In this document: in pieces, positions 42,261 through 52,433 of the stretch
Layout: each line of letters starts with the position of its first letter
Position numbering within the stretch: the stretch's first letter is position 1
DNA from: Sphingomonas kyeonggiensis
Lineage (GTDB): Bacteria > Pseudomonadota > Alphaproteobacteria > Sphingomonadales > Sphingomonadaceae
Length of the DNA stretch: 64,000 nt
Assembly (NCBI RefSeq): GCF_014204495.1
Contig: NZ_JACHLN010000002.1
Location: forward strand, 434,001-498,000
Reading direction: 5' to 3'
Translations under genes and position numbers: made by a program
Notes under the pieces: generated by a model
The model's database searches: none
What the model was told of the DNA's origin: nothing
The model's input: only the letters and a program-made list of their open reading frames with translations

Positions 42261-43243
42261 CGGGCGAGCAGCTTCGCCGCCAGCGGCGCGTGATAGGTGA
42301 GCACGCCCGAGCAGCCGGCGCGGCGGAAGGCCATCAGCGTCTCGAGCACCAGCGCCTCGCGCTCGCCGGCGCCTGCTGTTGCCGCGGCCTCGATCATCGC
42401 ATACTCACCGCTCACCTGATAGGCGAAGACCGGCACCTGGAACTCGCTCTTCACCCGCAGGATGATGTCGAGATAGGGCAGGCCCGGCTTGACCATCACG
42501 CTGTCGGCACCCTCGGCGATGTCGAGCGCGACTTCGCGCAACGCTTCCTCGGCATTGGCCGGGTCCATCTGATAGGTCTTCTTGTCGCCCTTGAGCAGCC
42601 CGCGCGAGCCGACCGCGTCGCGGAACGGGCCGTAAAAGGCCGAGGCATATTTCGCGGCATAGGCCATGATCTGGACGTTGACGTGGCCGTTCGCCTCCAG
42701 CGCCGCGCGGATCGCGCCGACACGGCCGTCCATCATGTCCGACGGGGCGACGATGTCGGCCCCCGCCTCGGCCTGGACCAGCGCCTGGTCGACCAGCACC
42801 GCACTGGTCTCGTCGTTGAGGACATAGCCGTTCGCATCGACGATGCCGTCATGGCCGTGCGCGGTATAGGGATCGAGCGCGACATCGGTAAGCACGCCGA
42901 TATCGGGCACCGCGTCCTTGATCGTCTTGATCGCCCGGCACATCAGGTTGTCGGGGTTGAGCGCCTCGCGCCCGTCATCGGTGCGCAGTTCGCGCGGCGT
43001 GTTCGGGAACAGCGCCAGGCAGGGAATGCCCAGGTCGCGCGCTTCGCGAGCGCGGTCCGCGATGCCGTTCAGCCCCCAGCGCGAGACGCCGGGCAGCGAG
43101 GCGATCGGCTCCTCCCCTTCCCCTTCGGTGACGAAGAGCGGCCAGATCAGGTTGGCCGGGGTGAGCACGGTTTCCGCATGCATCCGGCGGCTCCATTCGG
43201 AGGCGCGGGTGCGGCGGAGGCGGAGTGCGGGATACTGACTCAT
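42257..43243 (-). CDS. hemB: Porphobilinogen synthase (delta-aminolevulinate dehydratase)
   Basis: A 328-residue enzyme that joins two aminolevulinates into porphobilinogen for heme. VSGEYAM and MVKPGLPYLDI carry one Schiff-base region, and YAAKYASAFYGPFRDA the other. The metal site reads DVALDPYTAHGHDG, with Asp in place of the zinc-binding Cys, as in the Mg-dependent enzymes of alphaproteobacteria. Usual length. It is 18 bp after the MATE gene and overlaps the first GNAT gene. Confidence 0.96.
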   Translation of the reverse strand: MSQYPALRLRRTRASEWSRRMHAETVLTPANLIWPLFVTEGEGEEPIASLPGVSRWGLNGIADRAREARDLGIPCLALFPNTPRELRTDDGREALNPDNLMCRAIKTIKDAVPDIGVLTDVALDPYTAHGHDGIVDANGYVLNDETSAVLVDQALVQAEAGADIVAPSDMMDGRVGAIRAALEANGHVNVQIMAYAAKYASAFYGPFRDAVGSRGLLKGDKKTYQMDPANAEEALREVALDIAEGADSVMVKPGLPYLDIILRVKSEFQVPVFAYQVSGEYAMIEAAATAGAGEREALVLETLMAFRRAGCSGVLTYHAPLAAKLLAR

Positions 43244-43261
43244 GCTGGGGCTGATGCGCCC

Positions 43262-44710
43262 TCAGCAATTGGGTTGCAAGCGCCCGGCGGGTTCGGTGGT
43301 CGCCAGCGTCTCTTCCTCGACCTTTTCCGGCTCGGGCGGCACCTCCAGCACCTGCGAGCGCCAGCGACCATAGCGATAGTAGAGCGCGGCGAAGAGCAGC
43401 GAGAAGGCCGATCCGATCGGGAAGGAAAGCCACAGCGCATCGGTGCCGAACCAGCGCTGGCCGAAGAACGCGAAGCCGAAGCGGATCGGGAACAGCGTGA
43501 ACGCCAGGATGACGAGCGGCGGCACGGTGGCGCCATTGGCGCGCACGGTGGAGAACAGCACCATCGTCGCGCCGAACATCAGGAAGGTCCAACTGGCAAG
43601 CAGCTGGATATGGCGGGCAATGGGGATGGCCGGGCTCTCCGAGCCGACGAACAGCGCCATTACCGGACGATCGAACAGGATGATCGCGACGATCACGATC
43701 AGCGTGACGATGGTGTTGAAGACCAGGCCCGATCGGGTGATCGCGCCGACGCGGTCCCATTTGCCCGCACCGATATTCTGCGCGGCCATGCCCGACACCG
43801 CGACGCCGATCGCCATCGCCGGCATCTGGATATAGGTCCAGAGCTGCTGCGAGACGCCGTACGCCGCGGCGGTATCGACGCCGAGCCGGTTGACCAGCCC
43901 GACCATGGTGAGGCCGGCGGTGGACATCACCAGCATCTGCGCACCCATCGGCAGGCCCTTGGCGACGATCGTGCGGACCAGCGCGCCTTCGGGGATCAGG
44001 TAGCGCAGCTCGGGGCCGCGCAGCCGCACTGGCAGGTCGCGCCAATAGACATAGGCGAGCAGGCCGAGGCTGGAGACCACGCCCGCGATCAGCGTGGCGG
44101 TGGCCGAGCCGGCGATGCCCATGCGCGGGAATGGTCCGATCCCGTCGATCAGCAGCGGGTTGAGCCCCGCATCGATGATCACGCTCAGCACCATGAACCA
44201 GAGCGGGGTGACCGAGTCGCCGGTGCCGCGCAGGCTCATCTGGATCAGCACGCCGAGCATCGAGAATGGCAGGCCGAGGAAGATCACGCGCAGATAGGCC
44301 AGCGCCATCTGCTGCGCTTCGCCCGGCGTGGCGAGCAGGCGGAGGATCTGCGGCGCGAAGACCCAGCCGATGATCGCGATCAGGCAGGCACCGCCCATCA
44401 CCAGTCCGATCGCGGAGCCGAAGGCCCGGCGCGCGGCCTCCACGTCGCGGCGGCCCATCGACTGGCCGATCAGGATCGTCGCGGCCATGCCGAAGCCGAA
44501 CACCGCCGAGAACATCAGGAACATGATGATGTTGGCATTGGCCGTCGCGGCCAGCGCCTGCTCGCCGAGGAAGCGGCCGACCCAGATCGTGTTGATCGAG
44601 CCGTTGAGCGATTGGAGGATGTTCGAGCCGAGCGTCGGCAGCGCGAACAGAAGCAGGGTGCGGCCGATCGGGCCCTGGGTCAGGTCGTGTCTGGGAGGAG
44701 GGCCGGCCAT
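43262..44710 (-). CDS. MATE-family efflux transporter
   Basis: A 482-residue membrane protein with twelve hydrophobic helices in two similar halves. GPIGRTLLLFALPTLGSNIL and NGSINTIWVGRFLGEQALAA are the typical start, and VSGMAAQNIGAGKWDRVGAI begins the second half. MATE pumps export cationic drugs or metabolites with Na+ or H+. Its linkage to hemB may be fortuitous or may reflect export of a porphyrin-related compound; the sequence does not decide. Confidence 0.92.
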   Translation of the reverse strand: MAGPPPRHDLTQGPIGRTLLLFALPTLGSNILQSLNGSINTIWVGRFLGEQALAATANANIIMFLMFSAVFGFGMAATILIGQSMGRRDVEAARRAFGSAIGLVMGGACLIAIIGWVFAPQILRLLATPGEAQQMALAYLRVIFLGLPFSMLGVLIQMSLRGTGDSVTPLWFMVLSVIIDAGLNPLLIDGIGPFPRMGIAGSATATLIAGVVSSLGLLAYVYWRDLPVRLRGPELRYLIPEGALVRTIVAKGLPMGAQMLVMSTAGLTMVGLVNRLGVDTAAAYGVSQQLWTYIQMPAMAIGVAVSGMAAQNIGAGKWDRVGAITRSGLVFNTIVTLIVIVAIILFDRPVMALFVGSESPAIPIARHIQLLASWTFLMFGATMVLFSTVRANGATVPPLVILAFTLFPIRFGFAFFGQRWFGTDALWLSFPIGSAFSLLFAALYYRYGRWRSQVLEVPPEPEKVEEETLATTEPAGRLQPNC

Positions 44711-44781
44711 GATGCTCGCTTCACTTGGGCGGGAAGCATGCCTTCCCGCCTGCCCTTCACCAGCACTGGCCAGCGATCAGG

Positions 44782-45822
44782 TCAAGCTACCCGAGTGCGC
44801 CGGCGGCGGGTAGCCCAGAGCCCGATCGCGCCGAGAGCGAACAGGCCGACTGCCTCGCCCGGGATCGGGCTCGGGCCGCCGCCGCCCGGGTTGCCGGTGC
44901 TGGGCGGGTTGTAGGTGCCGGTATAGGTGCCGAGGTGGAACTCGCCATTCTGGGTGAGGCTGCCGAACACCGCCGAACCCTGGATGTAATTGCCCGTGGT
45001 CGCCGCGGCCGTGGGCGCGAGGACCGAGCCGCCCCAGGCCGTGCTGGCGTTCAGCGTCGTGGCGTCGGGGAAGTTCCAGATGACATGCTCGCCCAGCCCC
45101 TGGGTGCCCCCGAGGAAATTGTCGTTCAGGTTGATGTTCGCGCCGCTGACATTGACGATCGCGGTGTCGGCGCCGTTCAGATTGAACTGGATCTCGCCGA
45201 TCTTGTCGAGATCGGCCGCGCTGATGTTGAACACCGCGACGCCGTCGGCGTTCGGCACGGCGTTGAACGTGCCGCGATTGCCGGCGATCACCAGGTTGCT
45301 GTTCGCGTCGAGGCCGCCCAGCGTCTTCGAAAGATCGGTCAGGCTTGAGCTTAGGAGGCTGCCCTGCTGCTTGAGGTTTACCGAGAAGCTGGGGTCGCTC
45401 GCCGCCAGGCCGGACTGGACCGTGTTCTGGTTGACGTTGGTGTTGGCGATCGTGCCGCCGACCTTCACCGTCTGCGCCGCGCCGTTCAGGTTGAAGCCGC
45501 TGTTGACGTTGCCGCCGATCACCGCGCCCGAACCGTTGTTGAGGTTCTTGGTCGATCCGTTGACGTCGCCGACCACGGTGAGGCCGGGAATACCGAGCGG
45601 GCTCGGGGTCGGATTGGCGATCTGGTAGTTGGACGAATTGCCGTTGAGGTTGCCGCCGACAAAGGTGCGCCCCTCGACTTCCGACGACGAGGTCAGGTCG
45701 CCGAGCACCACCAGGTTCCAGGTCCGCAGTGCATCAAGCCCGGCAACGGACTGGGCGGAAGCGGGTGCAGCGGCGAACAGCGCCACGGCAGCGACGCCGG
45801 CGGACATCAGGAAGCGGCTCAT
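44782..45822 (-). CDS. Choice-of-anchor A family secreted protein with PEP-CTERM-like tail
   Basis: A 346-residue exported protein. The signal ends APASAQS; the body is a choice-of-anchor A domain (LRTWNLVVLGDLTSSSEVEG, TFVGGNLNGNSSNYQ) rich in Asn, Gly and Ser with beta-strand repeats. The C terminus has PIPGEAVGLFALGAIGLW followed by RRRR: a PEP-CTERM-like sorting signal read by an exosortase, with PGE instead of the strict PEP. It is probably surface-exposed or part of the extracellular matrix. No exosortase gene is in view. Confidence 0.88.
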   Translation of the reverse strand: MSRFLMSAGVAAVALFAAAPASAQSVAGLDALRTWNLVVLGDLTSSSEVEGRTFVGGNLNGNSSNYQIANPTPSPLGIPGLTVVGDVNGSTKNLNNGSGAVIGGNVNSGFNLNGAAQTVKVGGTIANTNVNQNTVQSGLAASDPSFSVNLKQQGSLLSSSLTDLSKTLGGLDANSNLVIAGNRGTFNAVPNADGVAVFNISAADLDKIGEIQFNLNGADTAIVNVSGANINLNDNFLGGTQGLGEHVIWNFPDATTLNASTAWGGSVLAPTAAATTGNYIQGSAVFGSLTQNGEFHLGTYTGTYNPPSTGNPGGGGPSPIPGEAVGLFALGAIGLWATRRRRTRVA

Positions 45823-45974
45823 GGAGAACTCCGAGGGGGGTACGACTCGAAGTTGGTTAAAGACGCTGCACCGCAGCAGGGAAATTGCGAAGCTTGGTTA
45901 ACGGCGTCCCGTATCGGGAGCAGCAACGAAACGACACTCATCCCCGACCCAGACTGTCATCCCAACCCAAACAT

Positions 45975-46002
45975 CGTCATCCCCGCGAAGGCGGGGATGA
46001 CG
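45975..46002. repeat. Minimal palindromic repeat at the end of valS
   Basis: CGTCATCCCCGCGA and its near-perfect complement form a 28-bp hairpin 9 bp beyond the valS stop. It is the same core as subfamily 1 without the long centre and may serve as the valS terminator. Confidence 0.75.
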
Positions 46003-46011
46003 TAACAGAGA

Positions 46012-48690
46012 TTAGCCTAGACGGGCCAGCGCCGCGCTCAAGCGCTCGGCCTCGGCGGCCTTTTCGGCATGGTCGGCGCGGGCCTTCTCGACTGCCTCGG
46101 GCTTGGCCTTCTCGACGAAGCTCGGGTTGTTGAGGCGACCGGCAAGCCCGTCCCGCTCCTTCTCCGCCGCGGCGATCGCCTTGGCGAGGCGGGTCTTCTC
46201 GGCTTCGATGTCGACCACGTCGCCGAGCGGCACCACGAAGGTCGCCTCGTCGACGACGATCTGCAGCGAACCGCCGGCGGGCACTTCGCCCGAAGCCTGG
46301 TCGACACGGGCGAGACGCGCCAGCGCCGCGTCCTGGCGACCGAGGCGCGCGGTGGTCTCTGCCGAAGCATCGCGCACGAAGATCGGCAGGCGCGCGCCCG
46401 GTGGCACGTTGAGCTCGGTGCGGGCGGCGCGGATCTCGCTGACCAGCCGGATCAGCCAGTCGATCTCCTGCGCGGCCGAGGGATCGAGCGCGCGGGCATC
46501 GGCCATCGGCCACTTGGCGACGATCAGCTCATGATCGCGCGGGCCCATCTTCGACCACAGCTCTTCGGTGATGAAGGGCATGAACGGGTGGAGCATGACC
46601 AGGATCTGGTCGAGCACCCAGCCGGCGACCGCACGGGTCTCCTCTGCGCCCTCGGCGCCCTCGCCCTGCAGCACCGGCTTGATCAGCTCGAGATACCAGT
46701 CGCAGAAGCGGCTCCAGACGAACTGGTAGATCGTGTTCGCGGCTTCGTCGAAGCGCAGATCGGCCAGCGCCAGGTCGAGCGCCTGCACGGTGGCGACCGT
46801 CTCGGCGATGATCCAGCGATTGACCGCCAGGTTCGCCTCGGGCGCCTCGATCGTGGTCGAGGCCGAGATGCCGTTCGACTGGGCGAAGCGCGCGGCGTTC
46901 CACAGCTTGGTCGCGAAGTTGCGATAGCCTTCGATCCGCTTCTCATCCATCTTGATGTCGCGGCCCTGGCTTTCCATCGCCGCCATGAAGAAGCGCAGCG
47001 CATCGGCGCCGTAATCGTCGATCAGCCCGAGCGGATTGACGACATTGCCCTTCGACTTGGACATCTTCCCCCCGTCCGCCGCGCGGACAAGGCCGTGGAG
47101 ATACAAGGTCTTGAAGGGCACTGCCTTCATGAAGTGCAAACCCTGCATCATCATGCGGGCATCCCAGAAGAACAGGATGTCGAATCCCGAGATCAGCACG
47201 TCATTGGGATAGCGCCCGCCGAGCGTGGGATCGGGGTTCTCCGGCCAACCCATCGTCGCGAAGGGCCAGAGCGCCGAGGAGAACCAGGTGTCGAGGACGT
47301 CCGGATCACGGGTGAGCGCAACGCCCTCGCCCGCCTGCGCCTGGGCTTCCGCCTCGGTCTCGGCGACATAGGCGGTGCCGTCTGCGTCGAACCAGGCCGG
47401 GATCTGGTGGCCCCACCAGAGCTGACGCGAGACGCACCAGGGCTGGATGTTCTCCATCCAGTTGAAATAGGTCTTTTCCCAGCTCTTCGGCACGATCTTG
47501 GTCGCACCCGAGCGGACTGCCTCGATCGCCGGCTTGGCGAGCGTCGCGGCATCGACATACCATTGATCGGTCAGCCAGGGCTCGATCACGTCGCCCGAGC
47601 GATCGCCGAACGGCGTCGCGATCGTGCGCGGCTCGGCGTCATGCTCCTCGCCGTCCTTGTCGACATGCGGGATCAGGAAGCCCTCTTCCTTCAGCCGCGC
47701 GACGACGAGCTTGCGTGCCTCGAACCGATCGATGCCGAGCAGTTCGGCGGGGATCAGCCCGTCGGAGGTCTGGGTGATGCGGGCCTTGGCGTCGAGCATG
47801 TTGAGCATGTCGCGCGCCTCGATCCCGGCGCGGCGGCCGACTTCGAAGTCGTTGAAGTCATGCCCCGGGGTGATCTTGACCGCGCCCGAGCCGAGTTCGG
47901 GATCGGCATGCTCGTCGGTGATGATCGGGATCAGGCGGCCGGTGATCGGCAGCTTGACCATCTTGCCGACCAGCGCGGTATAGCGCGTGTCCTCGGCGTT
48001 CACCGCCACGGCCATGTCGGCCAGCATCGTCTCGGGGCGGGTGGTCGCGACCTCGATGAAGCCCGATCCGTCGGCGAGCGGGTATTTCAAGTGCCAGAAG
48101 CTGCCCTTGACGTCCTTGGTCTCGACCTCGAGGTCGCTGATCGCGGTGCCGAGGCCCGGATCCCAGTTCACCAGGCGCTTGTCACGATAAAGCAGCTTCT
48201 GTCGGTGCAGCTCGACGAACACCTTGAGGACGGCCTTGGAGAAGCCCTCGTCCATGGTGAAGCGCTCTTCGGACCAGTCCATCGAGCAGCCGAGCCGGCG
48301 GAGCTGCTGCGTGATCTCGCCGCCGCTCTCTTCCTTCCACTCCCAGACCTTCGCGACGAATTCCTCGCGCGTGAAGTCGGTGCGCTTCTGCTGCTTGAGG
48401 TTCATCTGGCGCTCGACGACCATCTGGGTCGCGATGCCGGCATGGTCGGTGCCGACCACCCAGCGCGCGTCCTTGCCCTTCAGCCGGGCATGGCGGACCA
48501 GGATGTCCTGCAGCGTGTTGTCGAGCGCATGGCCGATATGCAGGCTGCCCGTCACGTTGGGCGGCGGGTTTACCAGCGTCCAGGGATCGGCGCCGTCCCG
48601 CTCGGGGCGGAACAGGCCATTGGCTTCCCAATGCTGGTACCAGCGGGATTCGAGTTCGGCGGGGTCGAAGGTCTTGGGGAGTTCGCTCAT
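46012..48690 (-). CDS. valS: Valyl-tRNA synthetase
   Basis: An 892-residue class I synthetase. [20 protein letters not shown] has the HIGH motif near residue 45, [20 protein letters not shown] the KMSKS motif near 550, and the editing domain (CP1) lies between, with [16 protein letters not shown]. The anticodon-binding domain and the C-terminal coiled coil ([20 protein letters not shown]) follow. The length is normal. No T-box or other leader is seen upstream. Confidence 0.97.
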   Translation of the reverse strand: MSELPKTFDPAELESRWYQHWEANGLFRPERDGADPWTLVNPPPNVTGSLHIGHALDNTLQDILVRHARLKGKDARWVVGTDHAGIATQMVVERQMNLKQQKRTDFTREEFVAKVWEWKEESGGEITQQLRRLGCSMDWSEERFTMDEGFSKAVLKVFVELHRQKLLYRDKRLVNWDPGLGTAISDLEVETKDVKGSFWHLKYPLADGSGFIEVATTRPETMLADMAVAVNAEDTRYTALVGKMVKLPITGRLIPIITDEHADPELGSGAVKITPGHDFNDFEVGRRAGIEARDMLNMLDAKARITQTSDGLIPAELLGIDRFEARKLVVARLKEEGFLIPHVDKDGEEHDAEPRTIATPFGDRSGDVIEPWLTDQWYVDAATLAKPAIEAVRSGATKIVPKSWEKTYFNWMENIQPWCVSRQLWWGHQIPAWFDADGTAYVAETEAEAQAQAGEGVALTRDPDVLDTWFSSALWPFATMGWPENPDPTLGGRYPNDVLISGFDILFFWDARMMMQGLHFMKAVPFKTLYLHGLVRAADGGKMSKSKGNVVNPLGLIDDYGADALRFFMAAMESQGRDIKMDEKRIEGYRNFATKLWNAARFAQSNGISASTTIEAPEANLAVNRWIIAETVATVQALDLALADLRFDEAANTIYQFVWSRFCDWYLELIKPVLQGEGAEGAEETRAVAGWVLDQILVMLHPFMPFITEELWSKMGPRDHELIVAKWPMADARALDPSAAQEIDWLIRLVSEIRAARTELNVPPGARLPIFVRDASAETTARLGRQDAALARLARVDQASGEVPAGGSLQIVVDEATFVVPLGDVVDIEAEKTRLAKAIAAAEKERDGLAGRLNNPSFVEKAKPEAVEKARADHAEKAAEAERLSAALARLG

Positions 48691-48796
48691 GATCGAGCGG
48701 CTTTAGCGGCGAGCCGGGCCCCGGGTCGATACAAAACTCGCGGATAATGCAGGTTGTTGATACAAATGCGTAACGACCAAGCCGAGGAGGGAGGCG

Positions 48797-49222
48797 ATGA
48801 TGCGTCTGGAAATGACCGTGCTGGTGTGGAGCTGCCTGTTGGCGCTGGTGCACATCTTCGGTGCCGCGCAGGTGAAGACCCGGCAATATGGCACCAAATG
48901 GAACATGGGCGCCCGTGACGAGGAACTGCCGCCCCCCGCCCCGATCGTCGGGCGGATGAGCCGCGCCCAGGCCAATTTCTTCGAGACCTTCCCGCTGGCG
49001 ATCATCGCGGTGGTCGCGCTCAGCATCACCGGAACGCAGACCTTCTGGACTCAGCTCGGCGCTCTGCTCTGGCTGGGCGGGCGGATCGTCTACCTGCCGC
49101 TGTACGCCGCGGGTGTCCCGGTGCTGCGGACGATCGTGTTCCTGGCCAGCCTGGCCGGCATCCTGATGATGCTGTGGCCGTCGCTGGCACTCGGCATCGG
49201 GGCGAACACCCTCCTGGGGTAG
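48797..49222 (+). CDS. MAPEG-family membrane protein
   Basis: A 141-residue protein with four hydrophobic helices. VWSCLLALVHIFGAAQVKTR and RMSRAQANFFETFPLAIIAV match the MAPEG family, whose eukaryotic members handle eicosanoids and glutathione. Bacterial members are of unknown role. GGGAGG lies a few bases before the ATG at 48797; the next codon is also ATG. It sits between valS and a membrane protein gene and converges on the latter. Confidence 0.88.
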   Translation: MMRLEMTVLVWSCLLALVHIFGAAQVKTRQYGTKWNMGARDEELPPPAPIVGRMSRAQANFFETFPLAIIAVVALSITGTQTFWTQLGALLWLGGRIVYLPLYAAGVPVLRTIVFLASLAGILMMLWPSLALGIGANTLLG

Positions 49223-49233
49223 GCGCCCCGCCG

Positions 49234-50145
49234 CTAGAGTGCGAGATCGATGTCGACGATGGCGCGGTCGGCCAGCGCGTTCGGCCCCCAGACCGGCGAG
49301 TGGACGATCGTGCCGTCGGCCTTGGTCCAGGCCAGGCGCACGCTGATCGGAACGCCCGGCGTCACGACATAGCCCCCGCTCGCCGGGAAGCGGCTGCGGT
49401 CGCGCAGCAGCCATTTCGCGAAGCCGGTGAGCGGTCTTGCGCCGGTGATCTGGCCGGCGATCATCCAGCTGGTGGCGCCGCCCTCCCCCGCCGTGCCGAT
49501 CTCGACGTCCACCGGACCGCTGGCGTCGATGCGGCGATGCTCCACCGCGATCCAGGCATCCAGCGGCTGCGGCACCGGGTTGCGCTCGGCAACCGGGTCG
49601 ACGGGGCGGATGCCCAAGTTGCGCAGCAGGCGGTTCACCCCCGCGCTGCCGCCCGCGAGCACCAGCGATTCGATGAGCCGGCAGAGGAAATGCGCATCGG
49701 CACCGCCGGTGTCATAGCCATAGTTCGCGAACAGCTCGATCAGCAGCACCGACTGGAAGCCGAAGGTCACCGCCAGCGCGAACAGGCAGGAGAGGATCGG
49801 CTTGATGTTCCGCCCGTTGAAGAAGGCCGCGACGAAGCCGAGGTTGAAGAACCATGCCAGCGCGGATTCGAGGATCGCCGCGAGCACGAACAGCACGATC
49901 AGCGCCTTGCCCGATTCGGTGATCACCTGCGGCGCTTCCGGATCCCCCGCATCGGCGCCGGCCTGGTTCGCCTGGGGTGGAACGGCGGCTTGCGGCGCGG
50001 CCGTATCCGCCGGCGCGGCTGTCTCGTTGGCGACGAATACGCCGTCCTGTTCGTTGGCGACAAGGACACCGTCCTGCGCCAGCGCTGGCCCGACGACCAG
50101 ATTGGTGGACAGCAGGAACAGAATGGCGAGCAGGCTGCGCATCAA
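49234..50145 (-). CDS. Membrane protein of unknown function with a 9-residue tandem repeat
   Basis: A 303-residue protein with a Sec signal ending VGPALA. The mature N terminus has a tandem repeat, QDGVLVANE then QDGVFVANE, followed by an Ala/Pro linker. Three hydrophobic helices follow (ALIVLFVLAAILESALAWFF, IKPILSCLFALAVTFGF and LVLAGGSAGVNRLL), then a soluble C-terminal domain of about 100 residues. The family is not recognised. It lies 83 bp after the S9 peptidase gene. Confidence 0.72.
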   Translation of the reverse strand: MMRSLLAILFLLSTNLVVGPALAQDGVLVANEQDGVFVANETAAPADTAAPQAAVPPQANQAGADAGDPEAPQVITESGKALIVLFVLAAILESALAWFFNLGFVAAFFNGRNIKPILSCLFALAVTFGFQSVLLIELFANYGYDTGGADAHFLCRLIESLVLAGGSAGVNRLLRNLGIRPVDPVAERNPVPQPLDAWIAVEHRRIDASGPVDVEIGTAGEGGATSWMIAGQITGARPLTGFAKWLLRDRSRFPASGGYVVTPGVPISVRLAWTKADGTIVHSPVWGPNALADRAIVDIDLAL

Positions 50146-50228
50146 GTGTCTCCCCCAAAGACAAGGGGGACCAACTACCCGATACGCAGCCCGCTAGCTA
50201 ACGGACTTCAAGCCATTTCCGAGCGAAG

Positions 50229-52277
50229 TTACTGCGCGGCCTTGCGGGTATACTGGTCCAGCCAGCCGAGCACATTGCCATACCACTGCATCGAGTTCTT
50301 CGGCTTGAGCACCCAGTGGTTCTCGTCCGGGAACACCAGCAGCTTGGACGGGATCTCGCGGCGCTGGAGCGCGGTGAACGCGGCCAGGCCCTGGGTATAG
50401 GGGATGCGGAAGTCCTTCTCGCTGGTGATCACCAGCTGCGGGGTCTTCCACTTGTCGACATGATTGACCGGGTTCCACTTCTCGAACGCGGCGGGGTCCT
50501 CGAAATAGGCCTTGCCGCCATGTTCCCACTCGTCGAACCACAGCTCCTCGGTCTCATAGGCCATGGCGCGGGCGTCGAACACGCCGTCATGCTGGACGAT
50601 GCACTTGAACCGGTCGGGCCACTGCCCCTCGATCCAGTTCATCATGTAGCCGCCATACGAAGCGCCGAGCGCGCAGGCATTGTCGGCATCGAGGTATGCG
50701 AACTTGTCCGTCGCGGCCTTGAGGCCCTTCTGCAGGTCCTCGAGCGGCCAGCCGCCCCAATTGTTGCGGATCGCGTCGGTGAAGGCCTGGCCATAGCCGG
50801 TCGAGCCGTGGAAATCGACCGCGACCACCGCATAGCCGGCGCCGGCGAACACGGCCGGGTTCCAGCGATAGGACCAGCTGTTGTTGCTCGAACCCTGCGG
50901 GCCGCCATGGACGATGAAGGCGATCGGCGCCTTCTTGCCCTCGGCCAGGCTGGCCGGGCGCACCGAATAGCCCCAGACGGTGTCGTTGTTCGCACCGGTG
51001 AAGCTGAACCGCTCGACCTTGGGCAGGTCGATGCCGGCAAGCTTCTCGGCATTGACCGAGGTCAGCCGCGTGCTGGCCTTGCCCTTGAGCGCGTAGAAAT
51101 CGTCCGGCGCGGTGAGGCTGTTCATCGAATAGACGATGCCGCCCTTGGTCGGCACGATCGCCGAGACATTGCCGAGCTGGGTGAGCCGGGTGACCTTGCC
51201 GGTCTTCGGATCGACCGACCAGATCGGGTTCTCCTGCGTATCCTCGGCGGTGACGTAGATCGTCCTGGAGTCCGGCGCCCAGGCGATCGAGCCGACCGAG
51301 CGGTCCCAGGCCTGGGTCAGCGCCTTCACTTCGCCGGTGGCGAGGTTGCGCAGCTGGAGCACCTGGCGATCGGCCTCATAGGTTGCCCGCGCCATCGAGA
51401 AATAGGCGAGCCACTTGCCGTCCGGCGAAACGGTCGGGAGATTGTCCATCCCCTCATTCGCCTTGGTCAGGTTCACCGGCGCCGAGCTGCCGTCGGCGGG
51501 CGCCGCGAAGATGTCGAGATTGGTCGACTTGGACTCGATCCGCCCCGCCTCGCGCAGCGCGAAGTAGACGGTCTTGCCGTCCGCGCTCCACGATACTTCC
51601 TCGCCGCCGCCGGACGGCTTGGAAGGCGTGTCGCCGATCAGGCTGCCGATGATCGGGGTGCCGTTGCCGGTGGCGCCGTTCGGGCCGAAGGGCAGCACGA
51701 ACAGCTGCGAGCGTTCGCCGTTCGACCACGTATCCCAGTGGCGCACGAACAGCTGGTCATAGGTGCGGCCCGAACCGGCATTGGGGTCCTTCTTGACCAT
51801 CGCGGGCTCGAGGCTGGGCGCGCCGGGCTTGCGATCGGCCCAGACGAGCAGCTTCGAGCCGTCGGGCGAAACCTTGAAGCCGCTGAACCCGCCCGGGATA
51901 TGGGTGAGCTGGGTCGGCGCACCGCCGGTGACGGCCACGCCCCACACGGCATCGTCGCCGCCCTTGTCCGACTGGAACCACACGGTCTTGCCGTCGGCCG
52001 AGAATTGCGGGCTGGTCTCGTTGACGTCCGCTTCCGCCACGAGCTTCTCGGGCTTGGCGCCCTTCACCGTCAGGTCGAGGCGCCACAGGTCGTAGCGTCC
52101 CTTGTTGGCGGCGAGATCGGTCTCGCGCTGCTGCCAGACGAGCCAGTGGCCGTCGGGCGATACCGCCGGCGCACCGACGCGCGACAAGGTGGCGACGTCC
52201 TGGATGGTGAGGTCACGCGCCAGCGCGGGCGCGGTGGTGGCGGCGAGCGCAACGCTCGCGAGCAGGATGTGCTTCAT
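50229..52277 (-). CDS. Exported S9-family peptidase (dipeptidyl/acylaminoacyl type)
   Basis: A 682-residue protein with a Sec signal ending APALA. The first about 400 residues form a WD40-like/TolB-like propeller (SPDGHWLVWQQ, PQFSADGKTVWFQSDKGGDD). The alpha/beta hydrolase domain follows, with the nucleophile in GASYGGYMMN, the Asp in SEKDFRIPYTQ and the His in DENHWV. S9 peptidases of this kind cut short peptides in the periplasm. The ATG at 52277 starts the signal peptide. Confidence 0.93.
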   Translation of the reverse strand: MKHILLASVALAATTAPALARDLTIQDVATLSRVGAPAVSPDGHWLVWQQRETDLAANKGRYDLWRLDLTVKGAKPEKLVAEADVNETSPQFSADGKTVWFQSDKGGDDAVWGVAVTGGAPTQLTHIPGGFSGFKVSPDGSKLLVWADRKPGAPSLEPAMVKKDPNAGSGRTYDQLFVRHWDTWSNGERSQLFVLPFGPNGATGNGTPIIGSLIGDTPSKPSGGGEEVSWSADGKTVYFALREAGRIESKSTNLDIFAAPADGSSAPVNLTKANEGMDNLPTVSPDGKWLAYFSMARATYEADRQVLQLRNLATGEVKALTQAWDRSVGSIAWAPDSRTIYVTAEDTQENPIWSVDPKTGKVTRLTQLGNVSAIVPTKGGIVYSMNSLTAPDDFYALKGKASTRLTSVNAEKLAGIDLPKVERFSFTGANNDTVWGYSVRPASLAEGKKAPIAFIVHGGPQGSSNNSWSYRWNPAVFAGAGYAVVAVDFHGSTGYGQAFTDAIRNNWGGWPLEDLQKGLKAATDKFAYLDADNACALGASYGGYMMNWIEGQWPDRFKCIVQHDGVFDARAMAYETEELWFDEWEHGGKAYFEDPAAFEKWNPVNHVDKWKTPQLVITSEKDFRIPYTQGLAAFTALQRREIPSKLLVFPDENHWVLKPKNSMQWYGNVLGWLDQYTRKAAQ

Positions 52278-52336
52278 GGCCACGAGGATAGCCGGAAGGT
52301 TGCGGGCGTTACAATCTGTCGCGCGCAACAAAATAT

Positions 52337-52416
52337 CGTCATCCCGGCGAAAGCCGGGATCTCAGGCGAAGGCGGGAAAAGAGCCGTACAAGATCCCGGC
52401 TTTCGCCGGGATGACG
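52337..52416. repeat. Palindromic intergenic repeat, subfamily 1
   Basis: CGTCATCCCGGCGAAAGCCG and its exact complement frame a centre containing CTCAGGCGAAGGCGGGAAAA and GAGCCGTACAAGATC. It is nearly identical to the copy at 30502 and is the best-preserved copy of this subfamily. It lies between popZ and the S9 peptidase gene. Confidence 0.85.
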
Positions 52417-52433
52417 GGAACGGGATTTCGCTA

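Noticed and set aside
42290..44914. 874-codon open frame opposite hemB and the MATE gene
   Set aside because: Shadow frame across two real genes.
46069..48747. 892-codon open frame opposite valS
   Set aside because: Shadow frame created by GC-rich third positions; valS on the other strand has all class I synthetase motifs.
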